A DNA stretch of 23,322 bases from Bacteroidales bacterium (GCA_017461285.1 JAFTYS010000131.1:1-23322); one strand, 5' to 3'. Shown: positions 1-9,556, counted from the first letter of the stretch. The notes: generated from the letters alone by a model not told the origin. Made by a program: numbers and translations.

Positions 1-475
1 GGAACTCCTTGAGACCCTCAATCTTCCTAAGCCGGAGCTTGAAGCATTCGCCGATTCTGTTGTGGAGCGCTTCGTGAATCCTTATGTGAAGCATTTCGTG
101 ACCAGCATCATGCTGAACTCGTTCCCTAAATACAAGACACGCGACCTTCCGGGACTCAAGACTTATCTTGAGCGCAAGGGAGAGCTTCCTAAGGGTCTGG
201 TTCTCGGTCTTGCTGCGATCATTACCTATTACAAGGGCGGCAAGAGAGGCGATGTGGAGATCGTTCCTAACGACGATGCCGCAATCATGAACCTTCTTAA
301 GGAACTCTGGGCGTCAGGTGACGTGCGCAAGGTTGCAGAAGGCGTTCTTGCAGCGGAATTCATCTGGGGCGAAGACCTGAACAATGTGCCTGGCCTTACA
401 GATATGGTTGCAGGATATCTTGACCTGATCCAGAAGGAAGGCATGCGTGCCGCAGTACGTACTGTAATAGAATAA
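1..475 (+). CDS. uxaB: Tagaturonate reductase (altronate oxidoreductase), C-terminal part; 5' end outside the window
   Basis: The frame is already open at base 2 and runs to a TAA at 473-475, giving about 157 C-terminal residues. They match the C-terminal domain of the mannitol dehydrogenase superfamily as found in UxaB: a segment reading ERFVNPYVKHFVTSIMLNS followed by FPKYKTRDLPGLK. This resembles the NPY.(K/R)H....I.LNS..K.K.R.LP.L pattern I know from UxaB. The enzyme reduces D-tagaturonate to D-altronate with NADH in the cytoplasm, the second step of galacturonate breakdown. The NAD-binding domain and the catalytic Lys/Asn/His cluster lie upstream and cannot be checked. A GTG at 62 could be read as a start, but the same frame continues upstream with family-like sequence, so this is a truncated gene and not a short one. 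Only two bases separate it from uxaA, whose product is the next enzyme of the pathway. Confidence 0.88.
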   Translation, partial: ELLETLNLPKPELEAFADSVVERFVNPYVKHFVTSIMLNSFPKYKTRDLPGLKTYLERKGELPKGLVLGLAAIITYYKGGKRGDVEIVPNDDAAIMNLLKELWASGDVRKVAEGVLAAEFIWGEDLNNVPGLTDMVAGYLDLIQKEGMRAAVRTVIE

Positions 476-477
476 TC

Positions 478-1971
478 ATGGCAGATTTCATAAAGATAAA
501 TGCCGCTGACAACGTAGCGGTAGCCATCCACGATGTCGAGGCCGGAACGGGCTTCGACATCGATGGCGTACAGGTGACAGCCCTGACAAGGATTCCGGCA
601 GGCCATAAGATGGCCCTGAGGAATCTGGCGGAAGGGGAGAATGTGGTCAAGTACGGATTCCCGATAGGCCATATGCTTTCCCCTGTTGCCGAAGGAGGGC
701 TGGTAGACCATACCAATATAAAGACCAACCTCGACGGCCTTCTCGACTATACCTATCAGCCGGACCTTACGGAAATCAAGCCTGCAGCAGAAAAGGCATT
801 CTTCACGGGCTACAGAAGGAAGGACGGCAGGGCAGGTGTCCGCAACGAACTCTGGATCATCCCGACAGTGGGATGTGTGAACGGAGTTGCGCAGGGCATC
901 CAGAAGCTTTTCGAAAAGGAACTGCAGAACTATCCTTCGATTGAAAAGGTAATAGCATTCCCTCATAACTACGGCTGCTCGCAGCTGGGAGGAGACCACG
1001 AGAATACAAGGAACATCCTTGCGGATATGGTCCATCATCCGAATGCAGCCGGTGTTCTTGTGGTTGCCCTCGGATGTGAAAACAACCAGCTGGGCGCATT
1101 CAGAGAACTGGTCGGTGAAGTGGATGAATCGAGAGTGAAGTTCATGGAGTCACAGAAGATAGCGGGAGACGAGGTCGAGTACGGCTTGAATCTGCTTCGC
1201 GAGATCGCTCAGGCAGCAAAGGACGACAGACGTGAGGATGTCCCTGTGAGCGAACTGAAGGTAGGTCTCAAGTGCGGAGGCTCTGACGGCTTCTCCGGCA
1301 TTACGGCAAACCCTCTTCTTGGCCGTTTCTCTGACTGGATAGTAGCTCAGGGGGGCACGACGGTCCTGACCGAGGTTCCTGAAATGTTCGGTGCGGAGAC
1401 CATACTGATGGCCCGCTGTCAGGATGAGGAGACATTCGGAAAGACCGTCCATCTGATAAATGACTTCAAGGCGTATTTCATGAAGAACGATCAGCCTGTC
1501 TATGAGAATCCTTCTCCTGGAAACAAGGCTGGCGGCATCTCGACCCTTGAGGAAAAGTCTCTCGGATGTACCCAGAAGTCCGGTAATTCCATCGTCCGTG
1601 ATGTACTTCTTTACGGAGAGAGGCTCAAGACAAAGGGTCTTAACCTGCTCAGCGCTCCCGGAAATGATCTGGTGGCTTCTACAGCTCTTGCTGCGTCAGG
1701 CTGTCAGATAGTCCTTTTCACAACAGGACGCGGAACCCCGTTCGGAACATTTGTCCCTACAGCAAAGATATCGACCAACAGCACCCTAGCTTCCAACAAA
1801 CCTCTTTGGATCGACTTCAATGCCGGAGCTATAGTTGACGGAACACCTGCCGCGGAAGTGGATCAGGCTTTCATAGACTTCGTCATCGGAGTGGCTTCCG
1901 GTGCCCCTGTGTGCAATGAGAAGTCAGGATACAGCGAGATAGCAATATTCAAATCAGGCGTGACGCTATAG
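478..1971 (+). CDS. uxaA: Altronate dehydratase, UxaA family
   Basis: This 497-residue cytoplasmic enzyme is expected to dehydrate D-altronate to 2-keto-3-deoxy-D-gluconate, the step after UxaB. Residues 1 to about 95 form the SAF-like N-terminal domain, with the stretch GHKMALRNLAEGENVVKYG. The rest is the D-galactarate dehydratase/altronate hydrolase domain, recognisable by GYRRKDGRAGVRNELW, FPHNYGCSQLGGD, VALGCENNQ, KCGGSDGFSGITANPLLGR and TEVPEMFGAE. The cysteines and histidines in these motifs are the usual metal-site candidates of the family. Length is normal for a single-chain UxaA carrying both domains. The ATG lies two bases after the uxaB stop, which implies co-transcription. Galactarate dehydratase (GarD) is the close alternative, but the uxaB neighbour and the pectin context favour altronate. 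No anomaly was seen in the reading frame. Confidence 0.93.
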   Translation: MADFIKINAADNVAVAIHDVEAGTGFDIDGVQVTALTRIPAGHKMALRNLAEGENVVKYGFPIGHMLSPVAEGGLVDHTNIKTNLDGLLDYTYQPDLTEIKPAAEKAFFTGYRRKDGRAGVRNELWIIPTVGCVNGVAQGIQKLFEKELQNYPSIEKVIAFPHNYGCSQLGGDHENTRNILADMVHHPNAAGVLVVALGCENNQLGAFRELVGEVDESRVKFMESQKIAGDEVEYGLNLLREIAQAAKDDRREDVPVSELKVGLKCGGSDGFSGITANPLLGRFSDWIVAQGGTTVLTEVPEMFGAETILMARCQDEETFGKTVHLINDFKAYFMKNDQPVYENPSPGNKAGGISTLEEKSLGCTQKSGNSIVRDVLLYGERLKTKGLNLLSAPGNDLVASTALAASGCQIVLFTTGRGTPFGTFVPTAKISTNSTLASNKPLWIDFNAGAIVDGTPAAEVDQAFIDFVIGVASGAPVCNEKSGYSEIAIFKSGVTL

Positions 1972-1995
1972 AGAGAAACCTAATAATACATTACT

Positions 1996-3597
1996 ATGAC
2001 CAGACTTTACAGATTGACGATACTGGCTTTTGCAGCGATGACGATCGCCTCATGCGGGTCGGATTATGAGTTCGCATATCTCTATGAAGACCTTCCTTTT
2101 GAAATGGACAAGGTGGAACGTCCCCAGATACCGGCCCGCGAGGTGGATATCCGTGACTTCGGCGGAGTGGGCGACGGAGTCACTCTGAATTCCGATGCAT
2201 TCGCCAAGGCCATCGAGACCTTGAGCGCTCTCGGCGGAGGACGCCTTGTCGTGCCTACAGGCGTATGGCTTACAGGCCCGATCACCATGAAGGACAATAT
2301 CGACCTGCATGTCAGGCCGGATGCGATCCTGCTTTTCTCGACTGACCGCGACCTGTATCCTATCGTCGAGACTGTGTTCGAAGGTCTGGATACAAAGCGA
2401 TGCATCTCTCCGATCAATGCCGTAGGAGCGAAGAATATCGCCATCACCGGCGGCGGTACCATCGACGGTAACGGAGACTCATGGCGACAGGTCAAGAAAT
2501 CGAAGATCGCTCCGTCGCAGTGGAAGGAACTCCTCAAGAGCGGAGGATTCACCAATGCGAAGGGAGACCTCTGGTATCCGGATTCAACTTCATACAGGGG
2601 AGCGGTTGTCAGCGACGCGTTCAATGTCCCTCAGGGCCTTTCCACTGAAGAGGAGTGGAACAGCGTGAAGACATATCTGCGTCCTGTGATGATAAGTTTC
2701 AAGGAATGTGAGAATGTTCTTCTCGAAGACTGCCTTTTCCAGAACTCTCCATGCTGGAATATCCATCCTCTGATGTGCAAGAACGTGATAATCAATAATG
2801 TCACCGTACGTAACCCTTGGTATTCGCAGAACGGTGACGGTCTGGATGTGGATTCGTGCGAGAATGTGCTTGTGATCAACTCCAGCTTTGATGTAGGCGA
2901 CGATGCGATCTGCATCAAGTCCGGAAAGAACGAGGACGGCCGCAGGCGCGCAAGACCATGCCGCAATCTGATCGTCGACAACTGCATCGTCTTCCACGGT
3001 CATGGAGGCTTTGTGGTGGGCAGCGAAATGTCCGGCGGCGTGCAGAACATCAAGGTGACTGACTGCCGTTTCCTCGGAACTGACGTCGGCCTGCGCTTCA
3101 AGAGCTGCCGCGGACGTGGCGGAGTCGTCGAGAACATATTTATCGAAGACATCGTGATGATGAACATCCCTACCGAGCCTCTGCTCTTTGACCTCCATTA
3201 CGGCGGAAAGTCTGCAGTCGAGGCTGCGGCTGAAGGTGCGTCACCTTATGATGTGGAATATGTTCCTGCAGACGAGACCACCCCTCAGTTCAAGGATATA
3301 TATATCAGGGATGTAAAGTGCTCAGGTGCTGCCAGAGCCATGTATTTCAACGGAATACCTGAAAAGAACATAGAGAATATCGTTGTTGAAGACTGCCACA
3401 TCGTTTCCGACAAGGGAGCCGACCTCCGCTATTCTACGAATGTGGTGCTCCGGAACGTCATGATAAACCAGGCGGAAGGCGCCGGATATTCTGTAGCGAA
3501 CTGCCGCAATGTCGTGATCGACGGCTGCGGTGACGCTTCGGGTGCCGATCTTCCGGAAGTATTTGAATATAACTCACATAATCTTGTAATCGAGTAA
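1996..3597 (+). CDS. GH28 polygalacturonase, lipoprotein
   Basis: This 533-residue pectinase hydrolyses alpha-1,4 bonds between galacturonate residues. Residues 1-20 are a lipoprotein signal ending IASC, so Cys20 should be lipidated. The next residues, GSDYEF, are acidic, which suits export to the cell surface in Bacteroidota. The GH28 beta-helix begins near VDIRDFGGVGDG. All the family's catalytic positions are visible: Asp281 in NGDG, Asp302 and Asp303 in GDDA, His336 in HGHGG, and Arg367/Lys369 in RFK. The usual consensus is NTDG and RIK, so Gly280 and Phe368 are mild variants. Polygalacturonase is most likely; exo-action or activity on rhamnogalacturonan or xylogalacturonan cannot be excluded from motifs alone. 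It lies 24 bases after uxaA, and its TAA stop shares its last base with the ATG of the next gene. Confidence 0.92.
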   Translation: MTRLYRLTILAFAAMTIASCGSDYEFAYLYEDLPFEMDKVERPQIPAREVDIRDFGGVGDGVTLNSDAFAKAIETLSALGGGRLVVPTGVWLTGPITMKDNIDLHVRPDAILLFSTDRDLYPIVETVFEGLDTKRCISPINAVGAKNIAITGGGTIDGNGDSWRQVKKSKIAPSQWKELLKSGGFTNAKGDLWYPDSTSYRGAVVSDAFNVPQGLSTEEEWNSVKTYLRPVMISFKECENVLLEDCLFQNSPCWNIHPLMCKNVIINNVTVRNPWYSQNGDGLDVDSCENVLVINSSFDVGDDAICIKSGKNEDGRRRARPCRNLIVDNCIVFHGHGGFVVGSEMSGGVQNIKVTDCRFLGTDVGLRFKSCRGRGGVVENIFIEDIVMMNIPTEPLLFDLHYGGKSAVEAAAEGASPYDVEYVPADETTPQFKDIYIRDVKCSGAARAMYFNGIPEKNIENIVVEDCHIVSDKGADLRYSTNVVLRNVMINQAEGAGYSVANCRNVVIDGCGDASGADLPEVFEYNSHNLVIE

Positions 3598-5282
3598 TGA
3601 AAAGACTTGCATTATGGGCTGCAGCCCTTCTTATCTGTATCTCATCAGCCGCACAGGACAAGATCGTCCTGCGCCTTATGGGCGATTCGACGATGGCAGA
3701 CAAGGACCTGTCATATGAAAATCCTGAAAGGGGATGGGGTCAGAGGCTGAAATCTCATGTGGATACCAATGTCGTTGTGGCGAATTATGCCCAGAACGGC
3801 CGAAGCACCAAGAGCGTGCAGACCCTCGGAATATGGGACAGGGTCAAGAAGGACCTGAAGAAAGGGGAGTACCTTTTCATCCAGTTCGGACATAACGACT
3901 CGAAGGAGTCGGATACCACCAGATATGCCGCGGCTTTCGGCGCATATCAGGATAATATCCGTCTTTTCGTAGACCATGCCCTGAGTGTCGGTGCGAAGCC
4001 TATACTCTTCACTCCAGTATCACGCAGGTGGTTCGACGATAAGGGAAACCTCAAGACAAACTGCCACGGAGACTATCCGGCAGCTGTCAAGCAGGTAGCA
4101 GAGGAGTACGGCCTTCCGCTCATCGATGCAAATGCCATCACCCAGGAGTGGCTCATTTCCCTAGGAGACGAAGCTACAAGGAAGTACTACATGTGGCTGG
4201 AAGAAGGTACGAACCCGAAGCATCCGAAGGGACTTCAGGACAATACCCATACGAATGTGGCAGGAGCTCGTCAGATCGTCAACCTTCTTCTGCCGGCTAT
4301 AGTTGAAACTATTCCTGAACTTGCAGCTCACGTCGTTGACTACGATTTCGTTGTGGCAAAGGACGGCAGCGGAGACTTCTTTACCGTCCAGGAAGCCGTC
4401 AATGCGGCTCCGGACTACTGCAAGCTGGACGAGACCACCATTTATATCAAGGACGGAGTCTACAAGGAGAAGGTGACCATTCCTGTGAACAAGCAGAAGC
4501 TCCATCTTATCGGACAGTCTGCTGAGAACACGGTGATAACATGGGACGATTATGCAAAGAAGATCGGACCTACCGGATATGAGATGGGTACATCGGCGAC
4601 TTCGACGGTCTTCCTTTACGCGTCAGACTTCCTTGCGGAGAACCTTACGATAGAGAATTCGTCAGGCGAGGGCCGTGAAATCGGACAGGCATGCGCAATC
4701 ACTGTCGACGGAGACAGGGTAGCGTTCATAAACTGCCGTTTCGTAGCAAATCAGGACACCATCTATACATATGGAAAGGGCCAGAGGCAGTATTTCAGGA
4801 ACTGCTGGATAGAGGGAACCACAGATTTCATCTTCGGAGCTTCCACCTGCTGGTTCGAGGACTGCACCATCCTGAGCAAGAAGAACAGCTATGTGACTGC
4901 GGCCTCCACTCCTGAGAATGAAGAGTTCGGCTATGTGTTCATGAACTGCCGTCTCATCCATAATGAGGATGCTCAGAAGGTATATCTCGGCCGCCCATGG
5001 AGGTCCTATGCAAAGACCGTCTTCATCGGATGCGAACTTGGAGACCATATCCTTCCTGAAGGATGGCATAACTGGAGCAAGCCGTATGCAGAGAAGACCA
5101 CCTTCTATGCCGAATACGGAAGCAAGGGTCCCGGAGCTTCCGGAGAACGTGTGAAATGGTCACATGTCATCAAGGAGAAGGACCTTAAGAAATATACTCC
5201 TGCCAATGTGCTGAAATGCGGTACCGAGCAGGACAAGAACGGAAAGGATGTAAGGACAGAATGGTATTTTAAAGTCTTTTAA
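3597..5282 (+). CDS. Two-domain pectin esterase: SGNH/CE12-like acetylesterase fused to CE8 pectin methylesterase
   Basis: This 561-residue protein starts with a type I signal peptide (about residues 1-19, ending SSAAQ, no lipobox), so it is probably periplasmic. Residues 22 to about 235 are an SGNH hydrolase resembling rhamnogalacturonan acetylesterase (CE12): GDST with nucleophile Ser31, NYAQNGRST, GHND at 98-101, and the Asp215/His218 dyad in DNTH. Residues about 250-555 are a CE8 pectin methylesterase that begins DFVVAKDGSGDF. Its catalytic residues are Asp387 in NQDT, Asp410 in TTDFIFG and Arg466 in LGRPWR, at family-typical spacing. Both active sites look intact, so one chain should remove O-acetyl and methyl esters from pectin fragments and make them accessible to hydrolases and lyases. 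Its ATG overlaps the GH28 stop by one base, and its own stop overlaps the HTCS start in the same way. The exact acetyl position attacked (rhamnogalacturonan or homogalacturonan) is not certain. Confidence 0.92.
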   Translation: MKRLALWAAALLICISSAAQDKIVLRLMGDSTMADKDLSYENPERGWGQRLKSHVDTNVVVANYAQNGRSTKSVQTLGIWDRVKKDLKKGEYLFIQFGHNDSKESDTTRYAAAFGAYQDNIRLFVDHALSVGAKPILFTPVSRRWFDDKGNLKTNCHGDYPAAVKQVAEEYGLPLIDANAITQEWLISLGDEATRKYYMWLEEGTNPKHPKGLQDNTHTNVAGARQIVNLLLPAIVETIPELAAHVVDYDFVVAKDGSGDFFTVQEAVNAAPDYCKLDETTIYIKDGVYKEKVTIPVNKQKLHLIGQSAENTVITWDDYAKKIGPTGYEMGTSATSTVFLYASDFLAENLTIENSSGEGREIGQACAITVDGDRVAFINCRFVANQDTIYTYGKGQRQYFRNCWIEGTTDFIFGASTCWFEDCTILSKKNSYVTAASTPENEEFGYVFMNCRLIHNEDAQKVYLGRPWRSYAKTVFIGCELGDHILPEGWHNWSKPYAEKTTFYAEYGSKGPGASGERVKWSHVIKEKDLKKYTPANVLKCGTEQDKNGKDVRTEWYFKVF

Positions 5283-8200
5283 TGAGGATTTTACGTCTGA
5301 CATATGTACTCATGCTCTTTGCCTTGGCATCGGCTTACAGCCATGCCAAGGCAGAGCCTCTTGAATTCATCTTCGAACACTATTCGTCGGATGATGGTCT
5401 GCCGCATAATTCCATATGCGACATCCATCAGGACAGCAGAGGCTATCTGTGGCTGTGTACATGGTACGGACTGAGCCGTTATGACGGAAGAAGCTTCGTC
5501 AACTATACCATGCGTCCGGGAGACTATTCGAACCTCTCGCATAACAGGATCCTGTCCATTGACGAAGATTCATCCGGTTATCTGTGGGTAACCACCTACG
5601 ACATGCATCTGTACAGGTTCGACGTCGATGAGGAGGTCTTCATCGACGTGTCTGATGTCCTGAAGGATCTCCCTATCGGAAACTCAAAGGCCAATGAGGT
5701 GTTCTGCGATTCTGCAGGAAGAGTCTGGGTCGCTCTTTCGGGAGCCGGCCTTGTGTGCTTCAATGAAGACATGTCGTTCCGTACGTTCATGAACAGTTCG
5801 GTCAGCAATATAGGCTCAGATGTCACCGGTTTGTACGAAGACTCTGCAGGAAATATCTATGCTGCCTCAGAAGTCGGTCTTGCAATGATAAGCGGAGACT
5901 CTGTCTCCCTTCTTGCCCGAAACGTTGATGTCGTGTCTTTCTCTGAGAGGAAAGGAAGTCTTCTCTTTGCCTGCCGTGACCAGCTTCTGTCTGTAGATAT
6001 GGCTACAAGGGAGCAGAGAAAGGTGGATTTCGTCAATCTTGGTGCCGGAGAAGCTGTTACGATGACCCTTACAGGTCCTGACGAAGAAATCTTTGTAGGC
6101 TTTAAAGATAACGCAGTCGCTTCGTTCGATCCGGAAACACTCGTCCCAAGGATGAAACGTACCGACATGGGGCGTGTAAGGTATCTCTTCCCGGATCCGG
6201 AAGGACTCCTCTGGATAGCGACGGAAAGGACGGGAATCTGGTCTTACGACGGAAGGAAGGACGCGTTCAGACACTATGAACACAGCAGTAATGTGATGTC
6301 GTATTATGTCGATACACTGGCAAATGTGACTGCACATGAAGGCAGGATGTGGATCAAGATGAACAACTACGGATTCGGATACTATGACCGGAACTCTGAC
6401 GAGATCGTGCCTCTGAACAATGTAAAGGAACAGCAGGACTGCCGTTTCATGAACGGAGTCGCATGCTTCCATGTGGACGATACAGGCGTGCTTTGGATGT
6501 CGACTGTAGGCAGAGGTCTCGAGCGTGTCACCATCATCGATTCCAAGGTGGATGTCATCGTTCCACCTTCCTTATCTGACGATTCTATGTCTTCATCGGA
6601 GGTAAGGGCCATGCTCCGGGACAGCAACGGAAACCTGTGGGTCGCAGCCAAGAGCCGCGAACTTTTCCGATATTCGCCGGATCTGAGCAGCTGCGTACGT
6701 TTTCCAGACAGGTCAGGTGTCGATGTAGGCGTCATATATTCGATATTCGAAGATTCGGACGGAAACATATGGCTTGGAACAAAAGGAGACGGACTCATAC
6801 GCATGACCCCGGAAGGAAACGGATGGTCGTGGAAACAATTCAGGCGTAATCCGGGCGACCGCAACTCGATAAGTTCCAATAATATATATTCAATTGCCCA
6901 GGACCATGACGGACGAATCTGGATAGGAACCTACGGCGGTTCTCTTTCAATGCTTCGTGATCCTGACAGCGAAGAATTCATAACTGTAGGCAACAGTTTC
7001 CCTGATTATCCCCAGGAACTGTGCGACAGGGTACGTTACCTCCATTGCATGCCTGACGGAAGGATGCTTGTAGCTACAGTCGGCGGTCTGATAATATTTG
7101 ACCCGTCAGACAATCCGGAGCTTACGGTGTTCAACCTGATCAGAAAGATCCCTGGAGACATAGCTTCTCTAGGCAATAATGACATAATCCATATCTTTAC
7201 TGACAGCGCCGGAAATACATGGCTCAGCACATTCGGCGGCGGATTGAACAGACTGTATTTCGAAGGAGGGCAGCCTCGTTTTGAAGTGGTCAGCACGGAA
7301 CATGGTATGGCCAGCAACATCGTCCATTCGGCCGTAGAGGCTGATGACGGCTCGATATGGATATCTACGGAGGCAGGACTCTCCGTGTACGACCCGAAGA
7401 CTGAAATCGTGCGCAATTTCACGAGATATGACGGCGTCACTCCGACGTCATACAGCGAGGCGACATGCGCCAAGGCGAATGATGGAAGCCTGCTGTTCGG
7501 AACATATGACAACATATACCGCATAGTGCCGGAGAGGTTTGCAGAAAGGGCGAACGGCAGCCGCATCAAGGTCTCCGGACTGTACATTGACGGAGTGCGT
7601 ACTCCTTTCAACGGAAAAATGACGATTCCGGCAGACTATTCTTTCTTCAGGATAGATTTCTCTTCCCTGGATTTCAGCGTAAGCGGAGCCCGTACCTTCT
7701 CATATAAGCTTGAAGGCTATGACAAGGACTGGATATCAGGATCTGGAAACAGTGCCACATATTCACGTATCCCTGCCGGAAATTACGTTTTCAAGGTTAC
7801 GGATTCCTTCCCTGTAGGCTCAGTCGATGGCAGGGAGGTAAGCATAGATGTAAGGGTACGCCCGTCTGCATGGACATCGACGGCGGCTGTGCTTATATAT
7901 ATTGTATTGGGACTCAGCATTGTCGGGCTTCTTGTCAGGATGCTCGTGACTTCGATGAAGCTTCGCGCGAACATAAGGCTCGAAAAGGATTTGAACGTGA
8001 TCAAGTCAAGATTCTTCACCAATGTCTCGCATGAACTCAGGACTCCTCTGACCCTTATTCTCGGCGGAATCGACGAGATACGCCGCAAGATGCCGGCGGA
8101 ATCTCCGAACGAATATAGCGTGAACATCGTTCAGAAGAACGCACGAAGGATGCTGACTCTCGTGAACCAGCTTCTTGATACCAGGTCTATTGCGGACGGA

Positions 8201-9556
8201 AAGATGCGTCTTAATGTGACCAGCTTCGATGTTGTGAAGCTCGTCCAGGATGTATATGACGATTTCAGGGATGTCTCGCGTGAGCGTCAGATGGAGATGC
8301 GTATCATACGTTCGGTCGATTCGCTGATGGTCGGAGGAGATGCTATGCGTCTTGAAGCTCTCGTTTACAATCTTCTGTCCAACGCGTTCAAATATACTTC
8401 TGACGGAGGAAAGATCGAGGTCGGAGTTCTGTATCGTGCAGGAGATCCGGAATACCGCATCATGGTGAAAGACAATGGTATAGGTGTGGCGAAAGAGAAC
8501 CAGCAGGCCATTTTCGAACCTTTTACCAAGGGTACCACATCTGCATTCAAGGGAATGGCAAGCAACGGTATTGGCCTCGCGTTCTGTAAGGATATAGCAG
8601 ACATCCATGGTGGGGAAATCTGGGTGGAGAGCGACGGAAAGACCGGATCAAAGTTCTTTGTACGTCTTCCTGTAATGGAAGTTGAGGAAGCCGTTCCTCA
8701 GAGCGAAGCATACGGATTGAGCAAGTATAAGGCAGAAGCGTCATACCCTGAAGGAGCTCTTAAGGTCCTTGTGGTCGAGGATAACGCCGAACTCAGGATC
8801 TACATGTACAATAACCTTGTCGAAAGGTATGAGGTGCGTGATGCATCGAACGGAAAGGAGGCCCTTCAGATTATAAGGGACGGATGGATGCCGGATATGG
8901 TAGTGACCGACCTGATGATGCCTCAGATGGATGGTATGGAGCTTATCGACAATCTTCGCAATGACTTTGCTACCAGCCACATACCTATCGTCATGATTAC
9001 GGCGAAGCATGAGGATGATACCCAGGTGAGGGCGTTGAAATACGGTGCTGACGGATATATCGCCAAGCCGTTTACGATGGAGCTTCTCACCGCAAGGATT
9101 GACAGCATGCTGGAAAGAAGACGGACGCTTATGTCCAGACTTTCCGAAAACCGTCCTGCCGAGAAGGGTGGCAAGGTCGATATCGTGCCTGAAGAGATCG
9201 TAATCACCGACAGGGACGAGAACCTCATCAAGAAGGTGATGGCATGGCTGGAGGACAATGTCTCGAATGCGGATGTGACTGTGGACCAGCTTGCTGTCCA
9301 TGTGGGAATGGGACGAACTTCCATGTACAACAAGATAAAGGGACTGACTGGCAAATCGCCAGTGGAACTTATACAGGAGTTCAGGATGAAGAAGGCGGCT
9401 TCATACCTTAAGACCGGACAGTTCTCTGTTTCTGAAACTTCCTATAAGGTGGGATTCTCGGATCCCGGATATTTCAGCAGGACATTCAAGAAGCATTTCG
9501 GAATGTCTCCTGCCGATTACATGAAGCACTGCCGTGCAGAGGAACATGAACAATAA
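5282..9556 (+). CDS. Hybrid two-component system regulator (HTCS), one-chain sensor kinase, receiver and AraC-type activator
   Basis: This 1424-residue inner-membrane regulator has the canonical HTCS order. It has a signal peptide (residues 1 to about 25), then a periplasmic sensor built of repeated propeller strands of the type G-(N/Y/R)-(L/I)-W-(L/V/I)-(G/A/S)-T, for example GYLWLCTWYGLSRYDG, GNIWLGTKGDGL and GRIWIGTYGGSL. About eleven are countable by eye, compatible with two beta-propellers. A Y_Y_Y domain follows (FSYKLEGYDKDW), then a transmembrane helix at about 868-890. The kinase has His917 in NVSHELRTPL, the N-box at Asn1034 and the G1 box DNGIG at 1064-1068. The receiver begins KVLVVEDN (acidic pocket 1166-1167) with phospho-acceptor Asp1210 in VVTDLMMPQMDG. 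An AraC-type helix-turn-helix fills about 1330-1418. All key residues are present. Family knowledge predicts that a pectin oligosaccharide bound in the periplasm triggers activation of the locus. The start shares one base with the esterase stop. Confidence 0.96.
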   Translation: MRILRLTYVLMLFALASAYSHAKAEPLEFIFEHYSSDDGLPHNSICDIHQDSRGYLWLCTWYGLSRYDGRSFVNYTMRPGDYSNLSHNRILSIDEDSSGYLWVTTYDMHLYRFDVDEEVFIDVSDVLKDLPIGNSKANEVFCDSAGRVWVALSGAGLVCFNEDMSFRTFMNSSVSNIGSDVTGLYEDSAGNIYAASEVGLAMISGDSVSLLARNVDVVSFSERKGSLLFACRDQLLSVDMATREQRKVDFVNLGAGEAVTMTLTGPDEEIFVGFKDNAVASFDPETLVPRMKRTDMGRVRYLFPDPEGLLWIATERTGIWSYDGRKDAFRHYEHSSNVMSYYVDTLANVTAHEGRMWIKMNNYGFGYYDRNSDEIVPLNNVKEQQDCRFMNGVACFHVDDTGVLWMSTVGRGLERVTIIDSKVDVIVPPSLSDDSMSSSEVRAMLRDSNGNLWVAAKSRELFRYSPDLSSCVRFPDRSGVDVGVIYSIFEDSDGNIWLGTKGDGLIRMTPEGNGWSWKQFRRNPGDRNSISSNNIYSIAQDHDGRIWIGTYGGSLSMLRDPDSEEFITVGNSFPDYPQELCDRVRYLHCMPDGRMLVATVGGLIIFDPSDNPELTVFNLIRKIPGDIASLGNNDIIHIFTDSAGNTWLSTFGGGLNRLYFEGGQPRFEVVSTEHGMASNIVHSAVEADDGSIWISTEAGLSVYDPKTEIVRNFTRYDGVTPTSYSEATCAKANDGSLLFGTYDNIYRIVPERFAERANGSRIKVSGLYIDGVRTPFNGKMTIPADYSFFRIDFSSLDFSVSGARTFSYKLEGYDKDWISGSGNSATYSRIPAGNYVFKVTDSFPVGSVDGREVSIDVRVRPSAWTSTAAVLIYIVLGLSIVGLLVRMLVTSMKLRANIRLEKDLNVIKSRFFTNVSHELRTPLTLILGGIDEIRRKMPAESPNEYSVNIVQKNARRMLTLVNQLLDTRSIADGKMRLNVTSFDVVKLVQDVYDDFRDVSRERQMEMRIIRSVDSLMVGGDAMRLEALVYNLLSNAFKYTSDGGKIEVGVLYRAGDPEYRIMVKDNGIGVAKENQQAIFEPFTKGTTSAFKGMASNGIGLAFCKDIADIHGGEIWVESDGKTGSKFFVRLPVMEVEEAVPQSEAYGLSKYKAEASYPEGALKVLVVEDNAELRIYMYNNLVERYEVRDASNGKEALQIIRDGWMPDMVVTDLMMPQMDGMELIDNLRNDFATSHIPIVMITAKHEDDTQVRALKYGADGYIAKPFTMELLTARIDSMLERRRTLMSRLSENRPAEKGGKVDIVPEEIVITDRDENLIKKVMAWLEDNVSNADVTVDQLAVHVGMGRTSMYNKIKGLTGKSPVELIQEFRMKKAASYLKTGQFSVSETSYKVGFSDPGYFSRTFKKHFGMSPADYMKHCRAEEHEQ

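Noticed and set aside
62..475. A short independent gene starting at GTG 62
   Set aside because: The frame is open from base 2, and the upstream residues continue the UxaB-like sequence, so it is the tail of a truncated gene.
229..1038. Long antisense open frame of 269 codons opposite uxaB/uxaA
   Set aside because: It spans two well-supported genes on the other strand, has no recognisable domain, and is explained by the codon bias of the + strand genes. The same applies to the other long antisense frames at 2590-3198, 8741-9301 and 9486-10529.
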